A stretch of DNA of 64,000 bases from Halopseudomonas sp047631575 (lineage in GTDB: Bacteria; Pseudomonadota; Gammaproteobacteria; Pseudomonadales; Pseudomonadaceae): the NCBI RefSeq assembly GCF_047631575.1, contig NZ_JBLIAB010000004.1, positions 248,001 to 312,000 on the forward strand. Direction: 5' to 3'. Position 1 is the first letter of the stretch. Each line of letters begins with the position of its first letter. A program made the position numbers and the translations under genes. Positions 14,132 through 23,723 of the stretch are shown piece by piece. The notes beneath the pieces are model-generated. The model did not search any database. It worked only from the letters and a program-made list of their open reading frames with translations, and had not been told where the DNA came from.

Positions 14132-16975
14132 TCAGTTGCGCGCAATACCCATCGCTGTATTAAGCGCATCTTCGAGTTGCTGACGGTAACGCAGGTAGTT
14201 GACTGTCTGCATGTTACCGGTTGGATCAATAGCGGATAGATCCAGATCCGTTATGTAACAGGGGTATTTTTCCGTTCGGGTGCGCTGCTGCAGGATATGT
14301 TCGGCCGCCGCGCCAAACAGGGTTGCCCCATGATCCAGTTCGGAAAACTCCTTTTGACCGCAGAAGATGGTGACCTTCAGGCTCTGATCGTCACCCGGTC
14401 CCGCAATCGCCTGTACCGCGTAATAGTCTGTTTCAATGCCGTGGTCCGGTACCCGTTGTGATTCAAGTCGTAACGGTTGGCCGTCTGCAGCAGGGCGAAT
14501 AGCATAGATCGATAACGGTTCTTGTCGTAGGCTGGCTTCCAGGCTCTGATTGAACTGTCTGCGCAGACCAATACTGTGCAAAAAACGGAGCAAGGGTAGC
14601 AGCAGTGTCTGTTCGTTGCTGCAGGGTTGCCGCGTGCGCCACAGTGCGCCGAGTTCGTCCAGCACGCTAATCTCTGCCTGGCGGTTGGGAAGCAGACGGT
14701 AGAACACCTTGGTCTCGCCAACGCGCGACTGGCCCAGTATTAACGCCGTATCCTGACCCTGCAAGGCGAACCGGTCCAGCGCCAGAGGACTGTAATTATG
14801 ACGGCCGGTGCCCAGGTAGCGCATCAGACGGTCCCGGTCAGCCAGCCGGGTAACGGCGATCAGCCCATCCTTGCGCTCGAGAATCTGGAAGCTGTTTTGC
14901 ACCTGTAGCAAAAAGCGTGACGGCGGCTCGACGAGCAATTGTCGGGTGGCGTCCTTGAACAGTTGCGCGACCCGATCGGCTATGGCGCTGGAGCGATTGC
15001 GGCAGAAACAGGCCACTTGCAGGTCCGGATGGTGCCGGTGTTCGTGGGCTTTGTTCAGGTAGTCGCACAGTGCCTGGACGCACGCCTGCTCGCCTTCGAA
15101 CCGGCTGACCTGAAGCTCGTTCCAACTATTGAGGGTGACCTGATCAATACTCAAAATGAGGTTGTCACGCAGCCCCGAGTAGCCCAAAGCGTCGGTATGG
15201 CTGCTAATAAGATGCAGATTCTTCTGGCTGGTCAGCGGTAGAGGGTCCAGGCCCACGTTGATCAATAGCAGTGATTGGCACGGCTGGCTGGGGCGCGACA
15301 GTGCGATTTCTGTCAATGCAGGCAGCGGCAGGGGGAAGTGTTGACGCAGAGTAGCCAGCAGGCTATTCAATTCGAATTCGCTCAATGCGCTGTCACCCGG
15401 GTGCACGGCTATACGCGTGCTCGCATCGGCCAGACCATTGCGGTGTGCCCAGGCGATCAGCTCGATCAGATGGCGGGTGTACTTGAGTGGTATATGGTCG
15501 TTCAGCTCGTTTTGGCCAAGCGTGCCCCGAAAAAGACTCCAGCTGGCCTGCACCTGGTCTTTGCCATGGCGCTGTGCGAGGGTCATCAGCGGCTCACTGA
15601 GATCGGGTGCAATGCCCGGATTGATCACTTCGATCTTACCCGCCTTGCGCTCGAAAGCGGCGTACAGGCGGCGGCCAAGCAAGGACAGATCCCGGCTGTT
15701 GATCTGGTTGATAACGTCATTGCTACGTCCGAACTGGGCAAGAAAACGATAGCTGTGGGTCAGTTCACTGACCAACTGCTGGCGCTCCCGGGTCACCTCA
15801 CCGACCCGCCAGAGATGACGGTTATCCATTTGCTGCAGCTGTCGTGTGTCCCAGTGCCATTCACTGACCAGTTTTTCCATCAGGCTGCGTTTCCAGCCCA
15901 GACTGCCGATGCGTTTGCTCAGGTGGACATCCGCCTTGATGTACAGGCAGCGACGGACCAGTTCGAGGCGTTCATTCTCCTTGCGGTCGAGCAGGTAGCG
16001 TTCTATGCGCCGGTAGAGCATGACATAGGGGTCGAGCTCATCTAGGGCAAGACGGTTAGCGTATACCGCCTGTTTGAAATCCAGACTGAGACAGCTCACC
16101 TCGGGGTGCTCTCCAGCATAGACTTCGGTTAGAAGCAGCTTCAACACGGACTTGTAGGGTGACTCAATACCCTTGAACAGCTGCCATAGTCCGGCGCCGA
16201 CATACTCCCCGGCGGGTATGCGCGCCATGTGTCCGAGATCGAGACTGTTCTGCTCCCGGATAAAACGCTTGTCTATCAGTTGTCGCGTAAAGCTGACGTA
16301 ATGCTTTTCTTCATAGGCGGGTACTAGCCACCATAGTGGGAAGCGACCGCCCAGTAATATGGCGGTCCGGTAGAACTCGTCCAGCAAAAGATAGTGCTGG
16401 GTGCTGCCACAATCTTCGATGCTCAGAGCATTGTCGCGATCACCGAGACTGAACGAGGCAGGATTGACCAGATGGAAGTGCGCTTCGCAGCCCTGAGTAA
16501 TGGCCCAGTCGCTGATCTGTTGGCACTTGGCAGCCAGCTCCGCGATGGCGCCAGTGGATAACGTAGGTGTATGACACACCCAAATATCCAGGTCACTCTG
16601 GTCCGACTGGGCGATGGTGCCGCCGCTCCCCATCAGATACAGCGCTTGGATCTCGGCGGTGAAGCCAGCTGGGTGGCGCCGATAACTGAAGCTTCGGGTC
16701 AGGGCCTGTGCGCCGAGCAGGACATTCTGGTCTGGCACGTAGGCAGCAAGCCCGTGGGGCGTGAGACGCGAGATGTAGCCGGGCAGTAACGGATGATTGA
16801 CATCAAATAGCAGTGGTATCAACTGCAGCACGTTGTACTGACGTGAAGGCAGCGCCTGCAATACCCGCTGCAGGCGACTCCTGTTGATGCCCATAAAGCG
16901 ATTGCGCAAGGTGGTCAGCGCCTTGCGGTCGATGCCCTCGGCTATCTGTGGTTGGATTTCTCCACTCAGGGCCAT
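14132..16975 (-). CDS. cyaA: Class I adenylate cyclase
   Basis: 947-residue cytosolic enzyme making cAMP for Vfr/CRP signalling. The N-terminal catalytic domain carries the nucleotidyltransferase signature GSGGT (116-120) with the aspartate pair DLD (128-130). The C-terminal half is the regulatory region seen in enterobacterial and pseudomonad enzymes. Length and layout match CyaA of Pseudomonas, which keeps this gene near cyaY. It is convergent and exactly adjacent to the DUF1289 gene, with no spacer. The gene is complete and uninterrupted. Confidence 0.95.
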   Translation of the reverse strand: MALSGEIQPQIAEGIDRKALTTLRNRFMGINRSRLQRVLQALPSRQYNVLQLIPLLFDVNHPLLPGYISRLTPHGLAAYVPDQNVLLGAQALTRSFSYRRHPAGFTAEIQALYLMGSGGTIAQSDQSDLDIWVCHTPTLSTGAIAELAAKCQQISDWAITQGCEAHFHLVNPASFSLGDRDNALSIEDCGSTQHYLLLDEFYRTAILLGGRFPLWWLVPAYEEKHYVSFTRQLIDKRFIREQNSLDLGHMARIPAGEYVGAGLWQLFKGIESPYKSVLKLLLTEVYAGEHPEVSCLSLDFKQAVYANRLALDELDPYVMLYRRIERYLLDRKENERLELVRRCLYIKADVHLSKRIGSLGWKRSLMEKLVSEWHWDTRQLQQMDNRHLWRVGEVTRERQQLVSELTHSYRFLAQFGRSNDVINQINSRDLSLLGRRLYAAFERKAGKIEVINPGIAPDLSEPLMTLAQRHGKDQVQASWSLFRGTLGQNELNDHIPLKYTRHLIELIAWAHRNGLADASTRIAVHPGDSALSEFELNSLLATLRQHFPLPLPALTEIALSRPSQPCQSLLLINVGLDPLPLTSQKNLHLISSHTDALGYSGLRDNLILSIDQVTLNSWNELQVSRFEGEQACVQALCDYLNKAHEHRHHPDLQVACFCRNRSSAIADRVAQLFKDATRQLLVEPPSRFLLQVQNSFQILERKDGLIAVTRLADRDRLMRYLGTGRHNYSPLALDRFALQGQDTALILGQSRVGETKVFYRLLPNRQAEISVLDELGALWRTRQPCSNEQTLLLPLLRFLHSIGLRRQFNQSLEASLRQEPLSIYAIRPAADGQPLRLESQRVPDHGIETDYYAVQAIAGPGDDQSLKVTIFCGQKEFSELDHGATLFGAAAEHILQQRTRTEKYPCYITDLDLSAIDPTGNMQTVNYLRYRQQLEDALNTAMGIARN

Positions 16976-16991
16976 GATCGATTCACCGCTC

Positions 16992-17228
16992 TCAGTCGGC
17001 GCGCAGAATCGTCAGCAATGCCTGGCTGTGTTCTGCCGCGTCCAAGCCGAGGCTGGTCAGGTAGCCGCCATCGGGCTGCGTAGTCAACCCTCGCGCGTGC
17101 AGGCGCTCTGCCGCCGCAACCACGTCCTGTGCTGCCTCGTGCTGGTGGATCTTCAAGCCCTCCAGGGAGCTGGCCAGATTGAATTTGTTGAGCAGGTTGA
17201 TTTCGTCGATCTCGGCGGATTTGAGCAT
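16992..17228 (-). CDS. TIGR02647-family small protein
   Basis: 78-residue protein matching the TIGR02647 family, found mainly in pseudomonads. The core reads INLLNKFNLASSLEGLKIH, then RLHARGLTTQPDGGYLTSLG, which looks like a small winged-helix-like DNA-binding fold. The ATG at 17228 is preferred to the GTG at 17237, because AAGG is about 11 bases upstream of the former but almost touches the latter. It lies 16 bases upstream of cyaA in the same direction, so it may be cotranscribed. Role unknown; a transcription factor is possible. Confidence 0.78.
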   Translation of the reverse strand: MLKSAEIDEINLLNKFNLASSLEGLKIHQHEAAQDVVAAAERLHARGLTTQPDGGYLTSLGLDAAEHSQALLTILRAD

Positions 17229-17420
17229 GGTCGGCACTACCTTTTATTGGATGTTCAGTTTGTAGTCTAGCCGTAAAAGGCCCCCGACCGCACAGTGAAT
17301 ATTGTCTGTCTGCTATCACTGCATGGGCATTCAGCCAGCTTATGCCGCTGGATTATTTACTGCTACACCGCTACAACGGGTGCACAATAAAATAATACCC
17401 ACCTTGCAGGAGAGTTTTGC

Positions 17421-18080
17421 ATGCTCAAGCTTCATGGATTTGCCGTCAGTAACTATTTCAACATGGTCAAACTGGCGCTGCTCGAGAAAGGCGTTGATTT
17501 CGAAGTGCATGTGGTTCACCCCAGCCAGGAACCGGATTTTTTGGCCATCAGCCCCCGCGGTAAGGTGCCCAGCCTGGAAACCGAGCACGGCTTTGTCAGC
17601 GAGACCAACGTAATTCTCGAATATATCGAAGAAACTCAGGGTGGCAAGTCACTGCTGCCCAAGGATGCGTTCGAGCGAGCCACTGTCCGCGCCCTTACCA
17701 AGGAAATCGAACTGTACCTGGAATTGCCGGCACGTACCTGCCACGCGGAAGTGTTTTTTGGCGGCAAGGTGGACCAGCAGGTCAAGGACAAGGCCAAAGC
17801 CGATCTGCTCGCCGGCATCGCGACACTCAAGCGTCATGGCAAGTTTGCCCCTTACGTAGCGGGGAGTGAGATGACTATTGCCGACCTTATGTTCCTGTAC
17901 AGTCTAGATTTAGCCTGCGCCGTAGCCAAGAAGCTGTTTGACCTTGACCTGTTGGCTGATCTACCAGAAGCCCGCGTGTTGCAGGCCAAGCTGGCCGAGA
18001 ACCCGAATGTGCAGAAGGTCGAAGCGGACAGGAATGCAGCGATGGCCGCGTTTATTGCGGCTGCCCGCGCCAAGCGCTGA
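17421..18080 (+). CDS. Glutathione S-transferase family protein
   Basis: 219-residue soluble GST. The N-terminal thioredoxin-like domain (1-80) has the usual Ser/Asn-containing start (MLKLHGFAVSNYFNMVKLAL) and the cis-proline strand GKVPSLETEHGFVSET, where Glu and Ser bind the glutathione carboxylate. The C-terminal domain is all helical, with MTIADLMFLYSLD as the N-capping box. AGGAGAG sits upstream of the ATG. Likely detoxification or thiol transfer; substrate unknown. It is convergent with fabY across a strong hairpin. Confidence 0.88.
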   Translation: MLKLHGFAVSNYFNMVKLALLEKGVDFEVHVVHPSQEPDFLAISPRGKVPSLETEHGFVSETNVILEYIEETQGGKSLLPKDAFERATVRALTKEIELYLELPARTCHAEVFFGGKVDQQVKDKAKADLLAGIATLKRHGKFAPYVAGSEMTIADLMFLYSLDLACAVAKKLFDLDLLADLPEARVLQAKLAENPNVQKVEADRNAAMAAFIAAARAKR

Positions 18081-18087
18081 GAATCAG

Positions 18088-18120
18088 GGCCATCCCCGGC
18101 AGCAATTGCAGGGGATGGCC
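18088..18120. terminator. Hairpin between GST and fabY
   Basis: A perfect 10-bp stem, GGCCATCCCC (18088-18097) and GGGGATGGCC (18111-18120), with a 13-base loop, lies between the two convergent stops. It is symmetric, so it can act on both strands. No clear T-run follows, so termination would be moderate or assisted. Confidence 0.6.
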
Positions 18121-18133
18121 TGCTTGCACTTGC

Positions 18134-20038
18134 TCAGAGCATATCCTTGAAACGATCGTCCTTGCGAAACACCAAAGGCCGGTTAAAGCCTGGAATGTGC
18201 ATTTGCGAGCCGTTGATTTCAATCTGACTGTCGTCGATCATGTTCTGACCAAAATGGTAGATCACATCGAGTTGGCCCTTGAGTGCCTTCTGATCGTACG
18301 CATGGGCAGCGGCGCGGGTTGCCTCCCGGCGTGTGCTGTAATCGGCATAGGCAGTATCGCCATAGCGCTTCTTCAGCATACGTTCGACCACGCTGGGGGC
18401 GAGCACCACGCAGCTGGCATTGTTGCCGCCAAATCCCTTGGAGTTGATGAAGCAGACCTCCAGTGGCTGGTCGCTGCGGTGCACGTCGCTGATACTGATG
18501 CGCAACTGTTCGCGGTGTACGTCATCGGCTACCGCATCAATGGTTTTGATCCCAGGGATGATCTGATATTTGAAGCTGCCCAGTGCAGAGGCCATTTGGT
18601 CGGCACTGGCGCTGGCCAGCGAGTGACCAACATAGGCTTTCACTGCCGTGAGTGGCAGATCGCGGATATCAAATGCACCTGCTACACGGTCAAGCAGCTC
18701 TGACTCGGTGGTCCGATTCGCGGGCGTGCTTGAGCCATGTGCATGCACAAAGCTGCGCTGGCGCACGGCGTCTTCGCCGACGATCTGCATCGCGCTGAAA
18801 ATCGACTTGGACATGGTCAGGTAATTTCCCGGCCCCGGTGCGGAGATCGATTTTTTGAACCCGTCGGCGTTGATGAATACGTCTGGAACGGCGCCATGGA
18901 TATCGGCACCCAGCTGCATGGCCAGCTCGTCGTCCATCAACAGGAAGAACTGGCTTGATTCAGCCAGGGTGAAGCCGCAGTTTTGGCTGAACGGACGACT
19001 CGCCCGGCGAAAATCAACGTCTGGCTGACCCTCGATGTTGCGCAACCCCTCTTCGGTAGCCAGCGCCCCCATCGCACCATAGCCCTCGATGCACTCTTGA
19101 GTAACCGGCGCTTCTCCGTTGCCTACCAACACCACCCGGGCACGACCGCTGGTGATCATTTCGGTGCCTTTCTGCAGGTTGTACAGAAAGCTCGCGCAGG
19201 CGCCGGTGATCGCGCCCGTTGTGCCTACGCTGCCGAGAATGTAGGCATTGATAAAGTCCGCGGGCATGCTGTTGAGGCCCAGAGCTAGCTGCTTGGCACT
19301 GACCCGGCCGCCCTTCAGGCGCGACTGCATCAAACCGCCAAAACTGTTTTCGTCCAGCTGGCTCATCGCGCTGCTGGCAAATACCGCAATTTCGTCAGGC
19401 TGTACGCTGTCAACAATGGTTTGCCAGGGCAGACCGGTCGAGCGCAGCGCGTCGGTGGCCGCGAGGATCGTCATCTGCAGGCCGCGGGGGTGAAAGCGCG
19501 AGGCGTAATGCTCGCTGGGTTCGAAGCCGCTGGGCAGCTGACCCGCGGATTTCACCGGCAATGACCGGTAGCTGTCGACCTTGATGTCGCAACCGTCATA
19601 GACCGTCACCATGACTTCGTTATCGTTCAGCGGTTCGATGACCCAGTCGGTAGGTAGCGGTTCGGGTAGCTGCTTTGCCAGAGTAATGAAAGAGAAGGGT
19701 TTGCCGGCTTCGCCGGTGATGGTCAGATTTTTTTGCCAGTGGGCTGCATCTACATCCAGATGTCGCTTCTCGATCCGGCGCACCAGGGTACCCTGCAGGA
19801 TTTGTGGACCAAAGCGGGTCTCGATGACGGCCGGCGTCAGTATTTGATCATCAGCATCCAGATACTGATCATCTTCAACCCTGATCAGTTTCATCAGCAC
19901 CGCAAGACCGGCCAGAGTTTCCTGACGCTCAGCGGCGGGCAGGGACTCAATCACCATGCGACGGAATCCGTGATGAAAGGAACTACGACCGGCGGCGTTG
20001 TAGCCACCAAATCCAACTATGACTGGCAAGCGCGACAT
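18134..20038 (-). CDS. fabY: Beta-ketoacyl-ACP synthase FabY (fatty-acid initiation)
   Basis: 634-residue condensing enzyme. In Pseudomonas aeruginosa FabY replaces FabH and condenses acetyl-CoA with malonyl-ACP to begin fatty-acid synthesis. The N-terminus MSRLPVIVGFGGYNAAGR and the overall length match that protein closely. The catalytic cysteine is in TGACASFLYNL, with histidines in HAHGSSTPANR and YVGHSLASASAD. The frame is open to 20143, but the ATG at 20038 gives the family start; the upstream 105 bases are non-conserved. It has its own 192-bp upstream region and is alone in its transcription unit. Confidence 0.93.
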   Translation of the reverse strand: MSRLPVIVGFGGYNAAGRSSFHHGFRRMVIESLPAAERQETLAGLAVLMKLIRVEDDQYLDADDQILTPAVIETRFGPQILQGTLVRRIEKRHLDVDAAHWQKNLTITGEAGKPFSFITLAKQLPEPLPTDWVIEPLNDNEVMVTVYDGCDIKVDSYRSLPVKSAGQLPSGFEPSEHYASRFHPRGLQMTILAATDALRSTGLPWQTIVDSVQPDEIAVFASSAMSQLDENSFGGLMQSRLKGGRVSAKQLALGLNSMPADFINAYILGSVGTTGAITGACASFLYNLQKGTEMITSGRARVVLVGNGEAPVTQECIEGYGAMGALATEEGLRNIEGQPDVDFRRASRPFSQNCGFTLAESSQFFLLMDDELAMQLGADIHGAVPDVFINADGFKKSISAPGPGNYLTMSKSIFSAMQIVGEDAVRQRSFVHAHGSSTPANRTTESELLDRVAGAFDIRDLPLTAVKAYVGHSLASASADQMASALGSFKYQIIPGIKTIDAVADDVHREQLRISISDVHRSDQPLEVCFINSKGFGGNNASCVVLAPSVVERMLKKRYGDTAYADYSTRREATRAAAHAYDQKALKGQLDVIYHFGQNMIDDSQIEINGSQMHIPGFNRPLVFRKDDRFKDML

Positions 20039-20230
20039 CTGGCATGACTCCTGACAGAAATCCGGCGCCCGTGCCAGCCTGAGGCTGGCAATCTCTCGCG
20101 ACACGTGTGCCGACCAGGGCGCTGAATTGTTCTTCGAATGCATAAGCTGACGAGAACTGTAACCGCTGGGTCACGTTTAGACCATGTCGATTTCGTTTTG
20201 TAGCCGTTATGCCGAAGCCTTGACTGTTGC

Positions 20231-20596
20231 TCAGCGGATCGGTGGCTCGAAAATCACGTAGACCTTGCGGGTGCGCTCGATTACCTCCCAGCTGCCGGTG
20301 AAGCCGGCGGGAATAACGAATCGGTCACCACTACCCAGGGGGCGACTGCCGCCCTGATCATCATGCAGTATCGATACGCCCTCGAGTATCTCGCAGTACT
20401 CATGTTCACTGTAGCTCACGGTCCAGTGGCCGGGCACGCACTCCCAGGTTCCGCTGGAAAACTGGCCGCAAGGACTGCTGTAATGGTTGCATACTGATTG
20501 CGCCGGATCACCGGCGATTACCTTGGCCGGGTCGGGGCGGTAGTGCTCGGCTTCAGTGGGTGCGGTGGTAAAGTCGACGATGTTCTCTATGGACAT
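20231..20596 (-). CDS. Cupin_3 (DUF861) protein, possibly BauB-like
   Basis: 121-residue single-domain cupin. The conserved strands are SYSEHEYCEILEG (about 60-72) and GDRFVIPAGFTGSWEV (about 90-105), as in DUF861 proteins related to ureidoglycine aminohydrolase. It starts 6 bases after the dehydrogenase gene, in the same operon. Pseudomonas aeruginosa has a small protein, BauB, in its beta-alanine operon; I recall it as a cupin but am not sure. The domain could bind a metal and a small acid. Its role here is unknown. Confidence 0.75.
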   Translation of the reverse strand: MSIENIVDFTTAPTEAEHYRPDPAKVIAGDPAQSVCNHYSSPCGQFSSGTWECVPGHWTVSYSEHEYCEILEGVSILHDDQGGSRPLGSGDRFVIPAGFTGSWEVIERTRKVYVIFEPPIR

Positions 20597-20602
20597 AGGT
20601 GA

Positions 20603-22099
20603 TTACTTCATTGTCGGAATGTTGAACTCGGCGTCGCCCCGGATACCCGTGGGCCAACGTGAGGTGATTGCCTTGCGCTTGGTATAGAAACGCACGCCGT
20701 CCGGACCATGCATGTGCAGGGGGCCAAACAGTGAACGCTTCCAGCCACCAAAGCTGTGGAAGGCCATGGGCACGGGGATCGGTACATTGATGCCGACCAT
20801 ACCGACCTGGATTTCATTGCAGAACTGCCTTGCCGCATCGCCGTCGCGGGTAAAAATCGCGGTACCGTTGCCGTACTCGTGGTCATTGATCAGTTTGACG
20901 CCGGTCGCGTAATCGGGCACGCGCACAATGCACAGCACAGGACCGAAGATCTCTTCCTGGTAGATGGTCATGCCTGAAGTGACCTTGTCGAACAGACAGC
21001 CGCCCATAAAAAAGCCACCTTCCAGTCCTGGTACGGTAATGTCCCGACCATCGACTACCAACTCGGCGCCTTCGGTTACGCCCTGATCGATAAATCCCCT
21101 GACCTTAGCCCGGTGCGCAGCGGATATCAGCGGTCCCATTTCCATGCCGGCGCTCAGACCATTGCCGATCTTGAGTGCCTTGACCTTGGGCGATAGCGCC
21201 GCGACCAGCTTGTCAGCTACCTCGTCGCCCACTGCGACAGCCACCGAGATCGCCATGCAGCGCTCGCCGGCACTGCCATAAGCCGCCCCCATAAGCGCGT
21301 TCACGGTTTGATCCAGATCCGCATCGGGCATGACCAGCATGTGGTTCTTCGCGCCGCCTAGAGCCTGGACTCGCTTGCCGTTGGCACAGCCGGTGGCATA
21401 GATATATTCGGCGATGGGCGTCGAGCCAACAAAGCTGACTGCCTGCACGTCGGGATGGCTCAGTAGTACATCAACGGCTTCCTTGTCACCGTTGACGACG
21501 TTCATTACCCCATCAGGCAATCCGGCTTCGGTGAGCAGTTCGGCTAGCCGCATTGGTACGCTGGGGTCCTTTTCCGACGGCTTCATGATGAAGGTGTTGC
21601 CGCAGGCAATTGCGATCGGGAACATCCACATTGGCACCATTGCCGGGAAGTTGAATGGGGCAATACCGGCGCAGACGCCCAGAGGTTGGTTAACCGTCCA
21701 GGCGTCGACACCTCCACCGACCTGTTCGGTATGTTCGCCTTTAAGCAGATGCGGAATACCGCAGGCGAACTCCACCACTTCCAGTCCGCGGGTTAATTCG
21801 CCTTTGGCGTCGTCAAATACCTTGCCATGCTCACGGGTAATCAGCTCGGCCAGCTCATCGGCATGGGCTTCAATCAATGCCTTGTACTTGAACAAAATAC
21901 GCGCACGATTGAGCGGGGTAGTCTTGGCCCACGCTGGCTGCGCAGCCTTGGCAGCGGCTATCGCCTGCTCCACTTCCTGGACATTGGCCAGTGACACCTG
22001 GCCGCGCTCTTCGCCAGTGGCGGGCTCGAATAATGGCTGGGTGCGCGCACTAGCTGCCGTGCGCGTGCCGTTGATAAAGTGAGTCAGTTGCAGAGTCAT
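20603..22099 (-). CDS. (Methyl)malonate-semialdehyde dehydrogenase, CoA-acylating
   Basis: 498-residue aldehyde dehydrogenase of the MmsA/BauC type. It oxidises malonate semialdehyde to acetyl-CoA with loss of carbon dioxide, or methylmalonate semialdehyde to propionyl-CoA. The catalytic cysteine lies in SAGERCMAISVAV, and the MmsA-specific stretch FNFPAMVPMWMFPIAIACGN is intact. The ATG at 22099, preceded by GGTGA, replaces a longer open frame beginning at 22147. It lies 59 bases downstream of the beta-alanine aminotransferase, whose product is its substrate, so the beta-alanine role is favoured over valine catabolism. Confidence 0.88.
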   Translation of the reverse strand: MTLQLTHFINGTRTAASARTQPLFEPATGEERGQVSLANVQEVEQAIAAAKAAQPAWAKTTPLNRARILFKYKALIEAHADELAELITREHGKVFDDAKGELTRGLEVVEFACGIPHLLKGEHTEQVGGGVDAWTVNQPLGVCAGIAPFNFPAMVPMWMFPIAIACGNTFIMKPSEKDPSVPMRLAELLTEAGLPDGVMNVVNGDKEAVDVLLSHPDVQAVSFVGSTPIAEYIYATGCANGKRVQALGGAKNHMLVMPDADLDQTVNALMGAAYGSAGERCMAISVAVAVGDEVADKLVAALSPKVKALKIGNGLSAGMEMGPLISAAHRAKVRGFIDQGVTEGAELVVDGRDITVPGLEGGFFMGGCLFDKVTSGMTIYQEEIFGPVLCIVRVPDYATGVKLINDHEYGNGTAIFTRDGDAARQFCNEIQVGMVGINVPIPVPMAFHSFGGWKRSLFGPLHMHGPDGVRFYTKRKAITSRWPTGIRGDAEFNIPTMK

Positions 22100-22158
22100 T
22101 GGGTCACCAGTTTCAAATAAACGTTGAATGGGTTGTGTGTGTCGCAATGGGAGCTTGT

Positions 22159-23496
22159 TTATGCGATGCGGCGTATCACGTCGCCCAGGGTATTGATGAT
22201 CTGGTCGATATGGCTCTTCTCGACAATCAGTGGCGGCGCCATCGCGATAATATCGCCGCTGTTGCGCACCATCAGGCCATCCCAGAAGCAGGCCTCGAAT
22301 ACGTCGTAGCCGCGTTTGCCGGGAGCACCATCGCGGCTCGCCAGATGCACGGCGCCGACCATGCCGGTGTTACGAATATCGATCACATGGGGCAAGCCCT
22401 TCAGGCTGTGGAGCCCTTCCTGCCAGTAGATTTCGAGCTCCCTGATGCGGGTCAGCAAGCCATCGCGAGCGTAGATATCCAGCGTTGCCAGGGCAGCCGC
22501 CGCGGCGACCGGGTGACCTGAATAGGTATAGCCATGGAACAGCTCAATGATACCGTCTGGACCATGCATGAACGCGTCCTGAATGGTCTCGCTGGCGAAC
22601 ACCGCACCCATTGGAATGACGCCGTTGGTCAGGCCCTTGGCCGTGGTCATGATGTCGGGGATGACTTCCCAGCGCTGCGCGGCGAATGGCGAACCGACCC
22701 GGCCAAAGCCGGTGATCACTTCGTCAAAAATCAGCAGAATGCCATGCTTCTCGGTGATCTCTCGCAGGCGCTTGAGATACCCCTGGGGTGGCAAAATGAC
22801 GCCGGCAGAGCCGGACATGGGCTCAACAATAACGGCAGCGATATTCTCGGCGCCATGCAGATTGACCAGGCGCTCCAGGTGATCGGCGAGTTCGGCACCC
22901 TGCTTGGGCAGCCCGCGGGAAAAGGCATTGCGCTCCAGATCCAGCGTATGCGGCAGGTGGTCCACGCCGGGCAGTTGCACGCCAAAGGCCTTGCGGTTGT
23001 TGACCATGCCGCCGACTGAAATGCCGCCGAAACCGACGCCGTGATAGCCCAGCTCGCGGCCGATCAGCCGGGTACGAGTGCCTTCGCCTCGGGCTCTATG
23101 GAAGGCCAGAGCGATCTTCAGTGCAGTGTCCACCGACTCTGAACCAGAGTTGGTAAAGAACACCCTGTTCAGGCCCTCGGGAGCAATGTCTACCAGACGC
23201 TCGGCCAGTTGAAATGGCAGTGGATGGCCCATCTGGAAGGTCGGTGCGAAATCCATCTTGCTGAGTTGACGAGCCACAGCCTCGGTAATCTCCTGACGCC
23301 CGTGGCCTGCGTTGCAGCACCAGAGTCCGGAGGTGCCATCAATGATCTGACGGCCCTCGACATCGGTGTAGAACATGCCTTTGGCACTCTCCAGCAAGCG
23401 CGGTCGGTCCTTGAACTGGCGGTTGGCGGTGAAGGGCATCCAGAACTCATCGAGACTGAGGTCCTGCTGGTGGGCGGCGGTGTAAAGGCTGTTCAT
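22159..23496 (-). CDS. bauA: Beta-alanine:pyruvate aminotransferase (BauA-like)
   Basis: 445-residue class III aminotransferase. It moves the amino group of beta-alanine or related omega-amino acids to pyruvate, giving malonate semialdehyde and alanine. The N-terminal LDEFWMPFTANRQFK and GLWCCNAGHGRQEI are the hallmarks of the BauA/omega-transaminase group; GYHGVGFGGISVGG binds PLP phosphate. Catalytic lysine is in TTAKGLTNGVIPMGAV. It heads an operon with the semialdehyde dehydrogenase and cupin, the same three functions as Pseudomonas bauABC. Beta-alanine arises from spermidine and 1,3-diaminopropane, linking it to the spu island. Confidence 0.87.
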   Translation of the reverse strand: MNSLYTAAHQQDLSLDEFWMPFTANRQFKDRPRLLESAKGMFYTDVEGRQIIDGTSGLWCCNAGHGRQEITEAVARQLSKMDFAPTFQMGHPLPFQLAERLVDIAPEGLNRVFFTNSGSESVDTALKIALAFHRARGEGTRTRLIGRELGYHGVGFGGISVGGMVNNRKAFGVQLPGVDHLPHTLDLERNAFSRGLPKQGAELADHLERLVNLHGAENIAAVIVEPMSGSAGVILPPQGYLKRLREITEKHGILLIFDEVITGFGRVGSPFAAQRWEVIPDIMTTAKGLTNGVIPMGAVFASETIQDAFMHGPDGIIELFHGYTYSGHPVAAAAALATLDIYARDGLLTRIRELEIYWQEGLHSLKGLPHVIDIRNTGMVGAVHLASRDGAPGKRGYDVFEACFWDGLMVRNSGDIIAMAPPLIVEKSHIDQIINTLGDVIRRIA

Positions 23497-23550
23497 GGGT
23501 CGTCCTGGCGTTGCTGGGGCTAAGATGCTGGGTAGCGCGTGGATTGATCT

Positions 23551-23624
23551 TATGTCAAAAATAACAAACGAAAAACCCTAGAATCAGCAAATTCGGGCAA
23601 ATAAGTGAAGCTATGTCAAATATA
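23551..23624. promoter_or_regulatory. Direct repeat upstream of the bauA-like operon
   Basis: TATGTCAAAAATA (23551-23563) and TATGTCAAATATA (23612-23624) are near-identical repeats 61 bases apart in the upstream region of the aminotransferase operon. The Pseudomonas bau operon is controlled by the LysR-type BauR, but I see no regulator gene here. The spacing (about six turns) fits a dimer binding two sites, though chance cannot be excluded. Confidence 0.35.
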
Positions 23625-23723
23625 CTGGATTTATTTTCAGGCGAGGCGAGCTCCGCCTCAACTAAAGATGTTGTTGGCCCGCAGGGTGGCCGAGGTGAAA
23701 CTCGGCTCGCCCAGTTAATAGCC

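Noticed and set aside
15275..16045. 256-residue plus-strand open frame within cyaA
   Set aside because: Antisense to a well-recognised adenylate cyclase with no motif of its own.
23643..23706. Two small hairpins after the TonB receptor as terminators
   Set aside because: Six-bp stems with no T-run on the transcribed strand; too weak to call.
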